A DNA stretch of 64,000 nt from Streptomyces sp. DSM 110735 (GCF_016482685.1 NZ_JACYHF010000014.1:62001-126000); one strand, 5' to 3'. Counted from the stretch's first letter, positions 24,490 through 34,605 are shown. Made by a program: numbers and translations. The notes: generated by a model from the letters alone, not told the origin.

Positions 24490-25898
24490 GACGTACGGCA
24501 CCTCTCCGTGAACCGACGGGCCACCGAGGGCTCGGCCGCCCAGTGGGTGTGCAGATAACTCGCGTGCACGCCCCGCCGTACGAAGCCCTCGACCCTCCGG
24601 ACGGGCGAGAGCACCCCCCAGGCAGGGTCGGCACCGGCACCGGGCTCCACGACGGTCCGGTGGAACTCGTGCCCCCGCATCCGCGTCCCGGCCGCCGCCA
24701 GCACGCTGTCGCCGACGGCCACCGCGTCCCGGTACCCCAGCGTCAGCCGCTCGCTCATCCGCGCGGACGCCTCCAGCACCCCGCACATCGGCGCCCCGTC
24801 CAACTCCCGGCACAGATAGAGCAGTCCGGCACACTCGGCGGCAATCGGCGCCCCGCGCTCCGCGAACTCCGCGACGGACTTCCGCAACCTCTCGTTGGCG
24901 GACAACTCGCCCGCGTACACCTCGGGAAACCCGCCTCCGATCACCAACCCGGCACAGCCGTCGGGCAGTTCCTCGTCCCGCAGGGGGTCGAAGGCGACGA
25001 CCTCCGCTCCGGCGGCGGTCAACAACTCGGTGTGCTCGGCATAGGAGAAGGAGAAGGCGGGTCCACCGGCGACGGCGATGAGGGGCCGAGCTTTTTCAGC
25101 GACCCGATCCGCACCGGACGTTCCCTTTTCAGCCAACCGAGACGGGTGGTCGTGAGTGTGCGACTCCGTGACCTCAGCCGCACACCAGGCCGCACCCGAC
25201 AACGCCCCCGCCCCCCGAGCCAGTGCCAGCAGCGCATCGAGGTCACACCCCTCGGACACCACCGCCCCCATCGCCGCCACAGCCTCCACCGCAGCAGCCC
25301 GCCGTTCGGCGACCGGCACCAACCCCAGATGCCGAGAAGGCGTCTCCAGCCCCGCCGACCGGCGCAACACCCCCAGCACCGGAACCCCCACCGACTCCAG
25401 CGCCTCCCGCAACAACTCCTCGTGCCGGTCGGAACCGACCTTGTTGAGAATCACGCCCCCGATCCGCACCCCCGTGTCCCAGGAAGCGAACCCATGCACC
25501 AGAGCGGCGACGGACCGGGACTGCGACGAGGCGTCGACGACCAACACCACCGGCGCCCGCAGCAACTTCGCCACCTGCGCCGTAGACGCAAGCTCCCCCT
25601 GCCCGGCAGCCCCGTCGAAGAGCCCCATCACCCCCTCGACCACGGCGAGATCACACCCCCGCGCACCGTGCAGGAACAGCGGAGCAATCAACTCCTCGCC
25701 ACACAGATACGCGTCGAGATTCCGCCCCACCCGCCCGGTCGCGAGCGCGTGATACCCGGGATCGATGTAGTCCGGACCCACCTTGTGCGGAGACACCGCG
25801 AGCCCGCGCGCGGCGAACGCGGCCATCAGCCCCGTGGCGACCGTGGTCTTCCCACTGCCGGAGGACGGCGCCGCGATGACCAGCCGGGGTACGGACAT
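24486..25898 (-). CDS. cobB: Cobyrinic acid a,c-diamide synthase CobB
   Basis: A 470-residue ATP- and glutamine-dependent amidase for the a and c side chains. The P-loop APSSGSGKTT is at residues 10-19. The C-terminal glutaminase-like half holds GFPEVYAGELSANERL and the nucleophile Cys in IAAECAGLLYLCREL. A His/Asp-containing charged insert near residues 240-270 separates the domains. The ATG at 25898 shares one base with the cobO stop. In aerobic organisms it acts on hydrogenobyrinic acid before cobalt insertion; the CobN present here fits that order. Confidence 0.95.
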   Translation of the reverse strand: MSVPRLVIAAPSSGSGKTTVATGLMAAFAARGLAVSPHKVGPDYIDPGYHALATGRVGRNLDAYLCGEELIAPLFLHGARGCDLAVVEGVMGLFDGAAGQGELASTAQVAKLLRAPVVLVVDASSQSRSVAALVHGFASWDTGVRIGGVILNKVGSDRHEELLREALESVGVPVLGVLRRSAGLETPSRHLGLVPVAERRAAAVEAVAAMGAVVSEGCDLDALLALARGAGALSGAAWCAAEVTESHTHDHPSRLAEKGTSGADRVAEKARPLIAVAGGPAFSFSYAEHTELLTAAGAEVVAFDPLRDEELPDGCAGLVIGGGFPEVYAGELSANERLRKSVAEFAERGAPIAAECAGLLYLCRELDGAPMCGVLEASARMSERLTLGYRDAVAVGDSVLAAAGTRMRGHEFHRTVVEPGAGADPAWGVLSPVRRVEGFVRRGVHASYLHTHWAAEPSVARRFTERCRTS

Positions 25899-26497
25899 CA
25901 CCACTCGATGCCCCTCTGCCCCTTCTGCCCCGCGTCCATCGGGTGCTTGACCTTGGACATGTCGGTCACCAGGTCCGCGAACTCCACCAGCGGAGCAGGC
26001 GCGTTACGCCCGGTGATCACCACATGCTGATTCCCCGGCCGGTCCCGCAGCACGGAGACGACCTCCTCCGTGTCCACCCACCCCCAGTGCATCGGGTACG
26101 CGAACTCGTCCAGCACGTACAGGCGGTACGTCTCGGCAGCCAGGTCCCGCTTGACCTGCGCCCACCCCTCCCGCGCCTTCTCCTCGTTGTCCCACTGCGC
26201 GTCCCGCTGCACCCAGGACCAGCCCTCGCCCATCTTGTGCCAGTCCACGGACCCGCCCTGCCCGGAGGCACCGAGCACCCGGAGCGCGTTCTCCTCGCCG
26301 ACCTTCCACTTCGCCGACTTGACGAACTGGAACACCCCGATCGGCCACCCCTGGTTCCAGGCGCGCAGCGCAAGACCGAAGGCGGCGGTCGACTTGCCCT
26401 TCCCGATCCCGGTGTGCACCACCACCAGCGGCCGGTTGCGCCGCTGACGCGTCGTCAGTCCGTCGTCCGGTACGACACTCGGCTGTCCCTGCGGCAC
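25898..26497 (-). CDS. cobO: Cob(I)yrinic acid a,c-diamide adenosyltransferase CobO
   Basis: A 199-residue enzyme of the BtuR/CobA/CobO type that attaches the adenosyl group to cobalt. The ATP site is HTGIGKGKSTAAFG (about 28-41), followed by VGVFQF-like GVFQFVKSAKW, LDEFAYPMHWGWVD and VVITGRNAPAPLVEFADLVTDM. The GTG start shares one base with the TAG of the chelatase gene. It is fully conserved in length. Confidence 0.96.
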   Translation of the reverse strand: MPQGQPSVVPDDGLTTRQRRNRPLVVVHTGIGKGKSTAAFGLALRAWNQGWPIGVFQFVKSAKWKVGEENALRVLGASGQGGSVDWHKMGEGWSWVQRDAQWDNEEKAREGWAQVKRDLAAETYRLYVLDEFAYPMHWGWVDTEEVVSVLRDRPGNQHVVITGRNAPAPLVEFADLVTDMSKVKHPMDAGQKGQRGIEW

Positions 26498-28518
26498 TAC
26501 GCGGCCCTCCTCGACATACCCCGCACATCCCTCACGAGCCCGGCGATGGAGTCCGCCCGCAACTCGTCCAACGTCACCGCCGTGCCGCCCAGTTCACCCG
26601 CGAGCCGCCCGGCGAGCCCCAGCCGCACCGGACCCGACTCGCAGTCCACGACCACCGACGCGACTCCCTCGGCAGCGAACAGCCGTGCCGCCCGCCCCGC
26701 GAGCGCCACCGGCTCGGGACCACCGGTCGCCCGCCCGTCCGTCACCACCACGACCAGCGGTCGCCGCGAGGGATCGCGCAACCGCTCCACCCGCAGCACC
26801 TCGTGCGCTCGCAGCAACCCCGCCGCCAGCGGCGTACGCCCACCGGTGGGCAGCGACTCCAGCCGCGCGGCGGCGGCGTCGACCGACGAGGTGGGCGGCA
26901 GCGCGACCTCGGCAGCCGCACCCCGGAAGGTCACCAGCCCCACCTTGTCCCGCCGCTGATACGCGTCGAGCAGCAACGACAGCACGGCACCCTTCACCGC
27001 GCTCATCCGCTGCCGGGCCGCCATCGACCCGGAGGCGTCCACCACGAACAGCACGAGGTTGGACTCCCGCCCCTCCCGCACCGCCTGCCGCAGATCGTCC
27101 CGCCGCAGCACAAGCCCCGGTCCGGAACGCCCCCGCACCCGCTGATGCGGCGCCGCCGCCTGCACGGTCGCCGCCAAGTGCAGCTTGGTCAGGGCGCCTT
27201 GAGGGCGCCGTGCCCCCGTGGTCCGCCCGTGCTCGGTCCGCGCCCGCGAACGCCGCCCGGCCGCGCCCTCCCCGATCCCGTCCACGCTCAGCATCCGGGT
27301 CCTGAACGGCTCTGCCGCCCGCGCGGGCGTCTGCTCGCCCGCACCGGCACCGGCGCCCTCCGACTCCCCGCCCTCGGAAGCGGCGGCACCCCCGTCACCG
27401 TCCTGCGGACCGGCGTCGGGGGACGGCTGCCCACCGCCGCCACCGGGTCCGTCGGGATCGGGATCGTCGTCCCCGGAGGACCCGGAAGACTCCGAGGACT
27501 CCGAGGACTCCGAGGACTCCTCCAGGGTCTGGTCGAGCTTGTCCTCGTCAAGTCCCGGCGCGTCGAAGGGATTACGGCGCCTGCGATGCGGCAGCGCCAG
27601 CAGCGCCGCCTGCCGCACGTCCTCCGCGAGCACGTCCGTACGCCCCGCCCACGCGGCCAGCGCGGTCGCGGTACGCGCCATCACGATGTCGGCCCGCATC
27701 CCGTCCACCTCGAACGCGGCACAGGTCGCCGCGATCTGCCGCAGCGCCCCGTCCCCGAGTCGCACCTTGGGCAGCAACTCCCGCGCCGCCACGACCCGTT
27801 GCCGTACGGAAGCCTCCTCGCCCGCCCACTGGGCCGCGAACCCGGCGGGATCGTCGTCGTACGCCAGCCTGCGCCGTACGACCTCCACCCGCTGGTCCGT
27901 CTCCCGCGACGCCGCGACCTCCACGGTCAGCCCGAACCGGTCCAGCAACTGCGGTCGCAGTTCCCCCTCTTCGGGGTTCATGGTCCCCACGAGCAGGAAC
28001 CGCGCCGCATGCCGCACGGAGACGCCCTCGCGCTCCACGTACGAAGCGCCCATGGCGGCGGCGTCCAGCAGCAGGTCCACCAGGTGGTCGTGGAGCAGAT
28101 TGACCTCGTCCACGTAGAGGATCCCCCGGTGCGCGGCGGCGAGCAGCCCCGGCTCGAACGCCTTCACGCCCTCCGCGAGTGCCCGCTCGATGTCCAGCGC
28201 ACCGACCAGCCGGTCCTCGGACGCACCGACCGGCAGCTCGACCATGCGCGCGGGGCGGGGTCCGGAAGCCACCGACTCGTGCGGTCCGTCGGGGCAGTCG
28301 GGGTCGGGAGAGTCCGGATCGCAGGAGAAACGGCACCCGGAGACCACGCGCACCTCCGGCAGCAGCGCCGAAAGGGCACGTACCGCCGTGGACTTGGCGG
28401 TCCCCTTCTCGCCCCGCACGAGCACCCCGCCGATGTTCGGCGCCACCGTGTTGAGCAGCAGGGCCAGTTGCAGGTCCTCCTGCCCGACCACCGCCGTGAA
28501 CGGGAAATGCGTGCTCAC
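26497..28518 (-). CDS. ChlI/ChlD-type fused chelatase subunit (AAA plus VWA), cobaltochelatase partner
   Basis: A 673-residue protein joining a magnesium-chelatase I-like AAA ATPase (Walker A GEKGTAKST at 36-44; YVDEVNLLHDHLVDLLLD as Walker B) to a D-like C-terminal von Willebrand A domain with the MIDAS motif VVDASGSMAAR. Between them is an acidic, Ser/Glu- and Gly-rich linker encoded partly by repeats of the 9-mer gaggactcc (27485-27520). In actinobacteria this fusion takes the place of CobS/CobT and drives CobN, which lies just upstream with a GTGA overlap. GGAGGGAG precedes the GTG start. Confidence 0.92.
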   Translation of the reverse strand: MSTHFPFTAVVGQEDLQLALLLNTVAPNIGGVLVRGEKGTAKSTAVRALSALLPEVRVVSGCRFSCDPDSPDPDCPDGPHESVASGPRPARMVELPVGASEDRLVGALDIERALAEGVKAFEPGLLAAAHRGILYVDEVNLLHDHLVDLLLDAAAMGASYVEREGVSVRHAARFLLVGTMNPEEGELRPQLLDRFGLTVEVAASRETDQRVEVVRRRLAYDDDPAGFAAQWAGEEASVRQRVVAARELLPKVRLGDGALRQIAATCAAFEVDGMRADIVMARTATALAAWAGRTDVLAEDVRQAALLALPHRRRRNPFDAPGLDEDKLDQTLEESSESSESSESSGSSGDDDPDPDGPGGGGGQPSPDAGPQDGDGGAAASEGGESEGAGAGAGEQTPARAAEPFRTRMLSVDGIGEGAAGRRSRARTEHGRTTGARRPQGALTKLHLAATVQAAAPHQRVRGRSGPGLVLRRDDLRQAVREGRESNLVLFVVDASGSMAARQRMSAVKGAVLSLLLDAYQRRDKVGLVTFRGAAAEVALPPTSSVDAAAARLESLPTGGRTPLAAGLLRAHEVLRVERLRDPSRRPLVVVVTDGRATGGPEPVALAGRAARLFAAEGVASVVVDCESGPVRLGLAGRLAGELGGTAVTLDELRADSIAGLVRDVRGMSRRAA

Positions 28519-31500
28519 TCGTCTCCCTCCAGTTCCCCTTCGAGTTCCAGATACGTGGCCCGCAGCCGCTCCAGCGTCTCCTGGTCCGGCTCCGCCCACA
28601 GCCCCCGGTCCGCCGCCTCAAGGAGGCGCTCGGTGATGCCCCGCAGAGCCCAGGGGTTGGACTTCTTCATGAAGTCCTGGTTCTCTGGCGAGAAGACGTA
28701 CTCGGCGGACAACTTCTCGTACATCCAGTCGTCCACCACGCCCGCCGTCGCGTCGTACCCGAACAGGTAGTCCACGGTCGCCGCCATCTCGAAGGCGCCC
28801 TTGTAGCCGTGCCTGCGCATGGCCGCCATCCAGCGGGGGTTGACCACGCGGGCGCGGAAGACGCGGTGGGTCTCCTCGCCCAGCGTCCTCGTCTTCACCT
28901 GGTCCGGCACCGCCGAATCGCCCACGTACGCCTCGGGGTTGTCGCCCGTGAGGTGTCGCACCATGGCGACCATGCCGCCGTGGTACTGGAAGTAGTCGTC
29001 CGCGTCGACGAGATCGTGCTCGCGGGTGTCGACGTTCTTCGCCGCCACCGCGATCCGCCGGAACGCCGTCTCCATGTCCCCGCGCGCCGCCCGCCCGTCG
29101 AGCCCGCGCCCGTAGGCGTAACCGCCCCACACCGCGTACACCTCGGCGAGGTCCGCGTCCGAGCGCCAGTTGCGCGCGTCGATCAGCGGCAGCAGCCCCG
29201 CGCCGTACGCCCCCGGCTTGGAGCCGAAGATACGGGCCGTCGCGCGCCGCCGGTCACCGTGTTCGGCGGCGTCCTCCTCCACGTGCGCCCGCACGTAGTT
29301 GGACTCGGCGGGTTCCTCCAGCTCGGCCACCGCCCGCACCGCGTCGTCGATCAGCCCGACCACGTGCGGGAACGCGTCCCGGAAGAAGCCGGAGATGCGG
29401 ACCGTGACGTCGATGCGCGGACGCCCCAGCTCCGGGAGCGGGACGATCTCGAAGCCGGTGACCCGGCGCGAGGCGTCGTCCCACACCGGGCGGCAGCCCA
29501 GCAGCGCCAGGATCTCCGCGATGTCGTCGCCCTGGGTGCGCATGGCGGAGGTGCCCCAGACCGTCAGACCGACCGACTGCGGATAGCCCCCGGTGTCGGT
29601 GAGATACCGCTGCACCAGCGAGTCCGCAAGGGACTGCCCCACCTCCCAACTCAGCCGGGAGGGAATCGCCTTGGGGTCGACGGAGTAGAAGTTCCGTCCT
29701 GTCGGCAGGACGTTGACCAGACCGCGCGTCGGAGAGCCCGAGGGACCCGCCGGGACGTAACCGCCGTCCAGGGCGCGGAGGATGTGCCCGATCTCGTCAC
29801 TCGTGCGTGCCAGCCGGGGCACGACCTCCGTGCAGGCGAACTCCAACACGGAGGACGCCTCGCCCAGTTCGAAGCCGAGCACCTCCTCCAGGACCGTCGG
29901 CACGGCTGCCGCGTCCCAGTCCCGCGCCTCCATCCCCTCCGCGATCCGGCGGCACAACTGCTCCAGCAGGTCGATCGCGTCGGCACCGGTCCGCGCCGGA
30001 CCCTCGACCAGCGCGGTCAGCTCCACCGGCACCTTCACCGCCGCGCCCGGCTCCGCCAGCAGCTCCTTCTCCACCAGCCCGAAATGAGCCGCCAGCGACG
30101 CCCGCAGACCCGGCAGGGCGTTCGCCTGGCCACCCCACACCTGGGAGGCGCGCAGCACCGCCAGCACCAGGTTCACGCGCGGCTCACCGAGAGGACCGCC
30201 GCCGAGGATGTGGAGTCCGTCGCGGATCTGCACGTCCTTGATCTCGCACAGATAGCCGTCGATGTGCATGACGAACGCGTCGAAGTCGTCGTCCTCCGGC
30301 TGCGCGTCCACATGCAGGTCGTGATGCAGCTCGGCCGCCTTGACCAGGGTCCAGATCTGGGCGCGGACGGCTGGCGCCTTCGTCGGGTCCAGGTCGGACA
30401 CGAGGGCGTACTCGTCGAGGAGTTGCTCCAGTTTCGCCAGGTCTCCGTAGGTGTCCGCGCGGGCCATCGGCGGGACCAGATGGTCGACCACGGTGGCGTG
30501 CCCGCGCCGCTTCGCCTGGGTGCCCTCGCCGGGGTCGTTGACGATGAACGGGTAGACCAGGGGGAGTTCACCGAGCACCGCGTCCGGCGCGCAGCCGCCC
30601 GACAGTCCAAGTCCCTTACCGGGCAGCCACTCCAGCGTGCCGTGTTTGCCCATGTGGACGACCGCGTCCGCCCCGAAGCTGTTCTCCAGCCAGCGGTAGG
30701 CGGCGAGGTAGTGGTGCGAGGGCGGCATGTCGGGGTCGTGGTAGATCGCGATCGGGTTCTCCCCGAAGCCGCGCGGCGGCTGGATCATCACGACGACGTT
30801 CCCGAACCGCAGGGAGGCGAGCACGATGTCGTCGCCGTCCACGTACAGGTTCCCCGGCGGCTCGCCCCACGCCTCCACCATGGCGTCGCGCAGCGCCGGG
30901 TCCAGCGTGGCGAACCACGCCTGGTAGTCCGCGAGCGGCACCCGGGCGGGCGCGGCGGCGAGCTGGTCCTCGGTCAGCCACTCCACGTCGTGACCGCCCG
31001 CCTCGATGAGCCGGTGGATCAACTCGTCGCCCCCGGACGGGTATCCGCTCACCCCGTACCCGGCGTCCCGCAGCGCGTCCAGGACGCGGACCGCCGAGGC
31101 GGGAGTGTCCAGACCGACCGCGTTGCCGACGCGGGAGTGCTTGGTCGGGTAGGCGGTGAAGACGAGCGCGATGCGCTTCTCGGCGTTCGGCTTGTGCCCG
31201 AGTGCCGCGTGCCGTACGGCGATTCCGGCGACCCGCGCGGCCCGCTCGGGGTCCGCGACGTAGACCGGGACCTCATCGGGACCCTGCTCCTTGAAGGAGA
31301 ACGGCACGGTGATCAGACGGCCGTCGAACTCCGGGATGGCGACCTGCATCGCCGCGTCCATGGGGGAGAGGGCGGCGTCCGAGGCGTCCCACGCGGCGCG
31401 CGAGGAGGTGAGGCAAAGCCCTTGCAGCACGGGGATGTTGAGGTCCGCGAGCGCGCCGATGTCCCACGACTCGTCGCCGCCCGCCGAAGCCTGAGAGGCG

Positions 31501-32162
31501 TGCGTGCCGCCCGCCGCGAGCACCGTGGCGATCAGCGCGTCGGCCCGCCCCAGCAGCTCGTACAGCGCCGGGTCCGCACCTCGCAGTGAACCGCAGTACA
31601 CCGGAAGGGCGTTGGCGCCCCGCGCCTCGATCGCCTCGCACAGGGTGTCCACGAAGCCGGTGTTGCCGCTGAGTTCATGGGCGCGGTAGAAGAGCACGCC
31701 CACCGTCGGGCGCCCCTCCCGCAGCGCGTACGCGCCGTGCACGCCGAACTCCGGCATCGAGCGCGGGAGTTCGAAGCCCTCGCCGGTGAGCAGCACGGTG
31801 TCGGAGAGGAACCGGGACAGCTCGAGGAGGTTCTCCGGACCGCCCTCGACCAGATAGCGCAGCGCCTCCGCCACGACCCCGGCGGGCACCGAGGACTCGG
31901 CCATCAGCTCGGCGTCCGGCACGCTCTCGCCGCCGAGCAGCACGGTCGGCACGCCGGACGCCTTCAGCGCGGCGAGCCCGTCCTCCCAGGCGCGCTTGCC
32001 GCCGAGGAGCCGTACGACCGCGAGGTCGGCGCCCTCCAGGAGCCCCGGCAGTTCGCCGGTGACGTCCACGCGGACGGGGTTGCCGATGCGATAGTCGGCG
32101 CCGCTGGCGCGGGCGGCCAGCAGGTCCGTGTCGGCGGTCGACAACAACAACACTGTGCTCAT
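28515..32162 (-). CDS. cobN: Cobaltochelatase large subunit CobN
   Basis: A 1,215-residue protein of the CobN/BchH family, which binds hydrogenobyrinic acid a,c-diamide and inserts cobalt using energy from an AAA partner. Family blocks include GHKPNAEKRIALVFTAYPTKHSRVGNAVG-type sequence near residue 310, VHMGKHGTLEWLPGKG (about 500), YSVDPKAIPSRLSWEVG and GVVDDWMYEKLSAEYV near the end. The ATG at 32162 overlaps the cobQ stop (ATGA), and MSTVLLLSTADTDLLAARASG is the conserved start. The size is normal. The fused ChlI/ChlD gene follows directly. Confidence 0.96.
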   Translation of the reverse strand: MSTVLLLSTADTDLLAARASGADYRIGNPVRVDVTGELPGLLEGADLAVVRLLGGKRAWEDGLAALKASGVPTVLLGGESVPDAELMAESSVPAGVVAEALRYLVEGGPENLLELSRFLSDTVLLTGEGFELPRSMPEFGVHGAYALREGRPTVGVLFYRAHELSGNTGFVDTLCEAIEARGANALPVYCGSLRGADPALYELLGRADALIATVLAAGGTHASQASAGGDESWDIGALADLNIPVLQGLCLTSSRAAWDASDAALSPMDAAMQVAIPEFDGRLITVPFSFKEQGPDEVPVYVADPERAARVAGIAVRHAALGHKPNAEKRIALVFTAYPTKHSRVGNAVGLDTPASAVRVLDALRDAGYGVSGYPSGGDELIHRLIEAGGHDVEWLTEDQLAAAPARVPLADYQAWFATLDPALRDAMVEAWGEPPGNLYVDGDDIVLASLRFGNVVVMIQPPRGFGENPIAIYHDPDMPPSHHYLAAYRWLENSFGADAVVHMGKHGTLEWLPGKGLGLSGGCAPDAVLGELPLVYPFIVNDPGEGTQAKRRGHATVVDHLVPPMARADTYGDLAKLEQLLDEYALVSDLDPTKAPAVRAQIWTLVKAAELHHDLHVDAQPEDDDFDAFVMHIDGYLCEIKDVQIRDGLHILGGGPLGEPRVNLVLAVLRASQVWGGQANALPGLRASLAAHFGLVEKELLAEPGAAVKVPVELTALVEGPARTGADAIDLLEQLCRRIAEGMEARDWDAAAVPTVLEEVLGFELGEASSVLEFACTEVVPRLARTSDEIGHILRALDGGYVPAGPSGSPTRGLVNVLPTGRNFYSVDPKAIPSRLSWEVGQSLADSLVQRYLTDTGGYPQSVGLTVWGTSAMRTQGDDIAEILALLGCRPVWDDASRRVTGFEIVPLPELGRPRIDVTVRISGFFRDAFPHVVGLIDDAVRAVAELEEPAESNYVRAHVEEDAAEHGDRRRATARIFGSKPGAYGAGLLPLIDARNWRSDADLAEVYAVWGGYAYGRGLDGRAARGDMETAFRRIAVAAKNVDTREHDLVDADDYFQYHGGMVAMVRHLTGDNPEAYVGDSAVPDQVKTRTLGEETHRVFRARVVNPRWMAAMRRHGYKGAFEMAATVDYLFGYDATAGVVDDWMYEKLSAEYVFSPENQDFMKKSNPWALRGITERLLEAADRGLWAEPDQETLERLRATYLELEGELEGDE

Positions 32163-33667
32163 GCGGGCGCTCCCGGGGGGATGAAGGGCAGTCCTCGCGG
32201 CGCGCCGGACTCGATGAGCCGCCAGAGCGCGTCCGTGTCCGCGTGCTGTTCGATGAGGTCGCCGAGCCGGTCGAGCTGCTCCTCGCGCAGCGCGGCGAAC
32301 GAGGTGTCGGGGGCCGGGACGAAGCGGCGCCCGGTGGCGGCGGCGACCTCGCGCAGGAAGGCGCGCCGGAAGCCGTCCGACTCCAGCGAGCCGTGCCAGT
32401 GGGTGCCCCAGACCTGGCCGACCCGGCAGCCGTCCAGGAAGGCTTCGCCGCCCAGGACCTGGGCGACCCCGTGATGGATCTCGTACCCCTCGACCGGTTC
32501 GCCGAGGGCTTCCCCCGACGGGCGGGTGAGGGTCTTCTCGCGGGCGAAGCGCACCCGCACCGGCAGCAGTCCGAGTCCCTCGACCGTTCCGGCGCGCGAC
32601 TCCACCTCGTCCTCGATGCGTTCGCCGAGCACCTGGAAGCCGCCGCAGATGCCCAGCACCGGGCGCCCCTCGGCGGCGCGGCGGACCAGCGCGTCCGCGA
32701 GACCGCGCTCGCGCAGCCAGGCCAGCGCCCGTACCGTCCCGCGCGTGCCCGGGACCACCACCAGGTCGGCGTCGGCCAGTTCCTCCGGGCGGTCCACGAA
32801 CCGCACGATCACACCGGGTTCGGCGGCGAGTGCGTCCACGTCGGTGAAGTTGGACATCAGCGGGACCGCGCACACCGCGACCCGCAGCACGTCCTCTCCG
32901 ACCGGCGGGGCGACCGTGGACTCGCGGACGGTGCCGCGCAGCGAGACGCGGAGTCCGTCCTCCTCGTCGATGCCGAGCCCGTGCCGGAACGGCAGCACGC
33001 CGTAGGTGCCGCGCCCGGTGAGACCGCGCAGCATGTCGAGCCCCGGTTCCAGCAGGGTGACGTCGCCCTGGAACTTGTTCACCAGGAACCCGGCGACCAG
33101 CTCCTGGTCCTCGGGGGAGAGCAGGGCGAGCGTGCCGTAGAAGGAGGCGAAGACGCCGCCGCGGTCGATGTCGCCGACGACGAGGACGGGCAGCCGCGCG
33201 CCGCGCGCGATCCCCATGTTCACGATGTCGGTGCGCCGCAGATTGATCTCGGCGGGCGAACCGGCCCCCTCACAGATCACCGCGTCATACGTGCCCCGCA
33301 ACTCGGCAAGGCACTCCAGCACCGTGCCGAGCAGCCGCTGTTGACGCCCGCCGTGATAGCCGCGGGCGCTCATCTCGCCCACCGGCTTGCCCAGCAGCAC
33401 CACTTGACTGCTCTGCTCGCCACCGGGCTTGAGCAGCACGGGATTCATCAGCGCGGTCGGCTCGACGCGGCACGCCTGCGCCTGCATGGCCTGGGCGCGT
33501 CCGATCTCGGCGCCCTCGCGGGTGACGAAGGAGTTGAGGGACATGTTCTGCGCCTTGAAGGGCGCCACCTTCACGCCCTGGCGGACCAGCCAGCGGCAGA
33601 TCCCGGCCGTCACGACGCTCTTGCCCGCGTCGGAGGTCGTACCCGCGACGAGGAGACCACCGTTCAC
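32159..33667 (-). CDS. cobQ: Cobyric acid synthase CobQ
   Basis: A 502-residue glutamine-dependent amidotransferase that amidates the b, d, e and g side chains of adenosylcobyrinic acid a,c-diamide. The N-terminal dethiobiotin-synthetase-like domain has VAGTTSDAGKSVV and PFKAQNMSLNSFVT. The C-terminal triad-type glutaminase domain has the nucleophile in VLGICGGFQVLGERI and the His in EIHHGVAQV and GTHWHGSLE. The GTG start forms GTGA with the cobD stop. Confidence 0.96.
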   Translation of the reverse strand: MNGGLLVAGTTSDAGKSVVTAGICRWLVRQGVKVAPFKAQNMSLNSFVTREGAEIGRAQAMQAQACRVEPTALMNPVLLKPGGEQSSQVVLLGKPVGEMSARGYHGGRQQRLLGTVLECLAELRGTYDAVICEGAGSPAEINLRRTDIVNMGIARGARLPVLVVGDIDRGGVFASFYGTLALLSPEDQELVAGFLVNKFQGDVTLLEPGLDMLRGLTGRGTYGVLPFRHGLGIDEEDGLRVSLRGTVRESTVAPPVGEDVLRVAVCAVPLMSNFTDVDALAAEPGVIVRFVDRPEELADADLVVVPGTRGTVRALAWLRERGLADALVRRAAEGRPVLGICGGFQVLGERIEDEVESRAGTVEGLGLLPVRVRFAREKTLTRPSGEALGEPVEGYEIHHGVAQVLGGEAFLDGCRVGQVWGTHWHGSLESDGFRRAFLREVAAATGRRFVPAPDTSFAALREEQLDRLGDLIEQHADTDALWRLIESGAPRGLPFIPPGAPA

Positions 33668-34605
33668 TTCCCGCGTCCCTTCAGGATCAGGCTCGCCCCG
33701 GCGCTCACACCGAGCGCGAGCAGACCGACGCGGCGGGAGAGCCGTACCGCCCGGTCGATGTCGGTGACCCGGACCGCGCGCCCGGAGCCGTTGAGCACGG
33801 GCCGGTGCTCGATCCGTCCGGCGTAGGACAGCGTGCCGCCCAGGCGCACGCCGAGGGCGCCCGCGAACGACGCCTCCACCGGACCGGCGTTGGGGCTCGG
33901 ATGCCGGTGGGCGTCCGCCCGCCAGGCACGGACGGCACCGCGCGGATCGGGTCCGGCCAGCGTCGCCAGCACGGCGGTCAGCCGGGCACCGGGCCACCCC
34001 GCCACGTCGTCCAGGCGGGCGGCGGCCCAGCCGAAGCGGCGCAGCCGGGGCGACTTGTGCCCCACCATGGCGTCCAGCGTGTTGACGGCCCGGAAGCCCA
34101 GCAGCCCGGGCACCCCGGCCACCGCGCCCCACACCAGGGCGCCCACGACCGCGTCGGAGGTGTTCTCCGCGACCGACTCGACCACCGCGCGGGCGATCCC
34201 GTCGGCGTCCAGCGCCTGCGGGTCGCGTCCGCACAGATGCGGAAGGCGGGCGCGGGCGGCGGTCAGGTCCCCGTCGGCCAGGGCACGGCCGACGGCGCGC
34301 GCCTCCCGGGCGAGCGAGGTGCCGCCGACGACGGCCCAGGTGGCGGCGGCGGTCAGCGCGAGGGTCGCGGCGGGGGAGCGGCGTACGGCGCGTTCGGCCA
34401 GCGCGCCCGTCGCGACGGCGCCCCCGGCGCACACCAGCGTGTGCAGGGCGCCCCAGCCGCGGTGGTCGTGCCACAGCGCGCGCTCGACGGCTCCGGCGGC
34501 GCGTCCGAACGCCGCCACGGGGTGGCGGCGGCGGGGATCACCGAGGAGCAGGTCGCCCAGGAGACCGGCGGCGGCGCCGTACGCGTAGGAGCGATCGGCA
34601 CCCAT
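33664..34605 (-). CDS. cobD: Cobalamin biosynthesis protein CobD/CbiB
   Basis: A 313-residue inner-membrane protein that joins the aminopropanol (phosphate) arm to adenosylcobyric acid. Family segments are GLLGDLLLGDPRRRHPVAAFGR, ARAVVESVAENTSDAVVGAL, NTLDAMVGHKSPRLRRFGWAAARLDD and HRHPSPNAGPVEASFAGALGV. It is the first gene of the cluster, led by a cobalamin riboswitch that ends about 110 bases ahead. The ATG at 34605 gives the usual short N-terminus; the longer frame upstream crosses the leader. Confidence 0.95.
   Translation of the reverse strand: MGADRSYAYGAAAGLLGDLLLGDPRRRHPVAAFGRAAGAVERALWHDHRGWGALHTLVCAGGAVATGALAERAVRRSPAATLALTAAATWAVVGGTSLAREARAVGRALADGDLTAARARLPHLCGRDPQALDADGIARAVVESVAENTSDAVVGALVWGAVAGVPGLLGFRAVNTLDAMVGHKSPRLRRFGWAAARLDDVAGWPGARLTAVLATLAGPDPRGAVRAWRADAHRHPSPNAGPVEASFAGALGVRLGGTLSYAGRIEHRPVLNGSGRAVRVTDIDRAVRLSRRVGLLALGVSAGASLILKGRGK

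Noticed and set aside
28809..31589. 926-codon plus-strand open frame inside cobN
   Set aside because: It is antisense to conserved cobN motifs and has only low-complexity Arg/His/Val/Gln sequence; an effect of GC bias.
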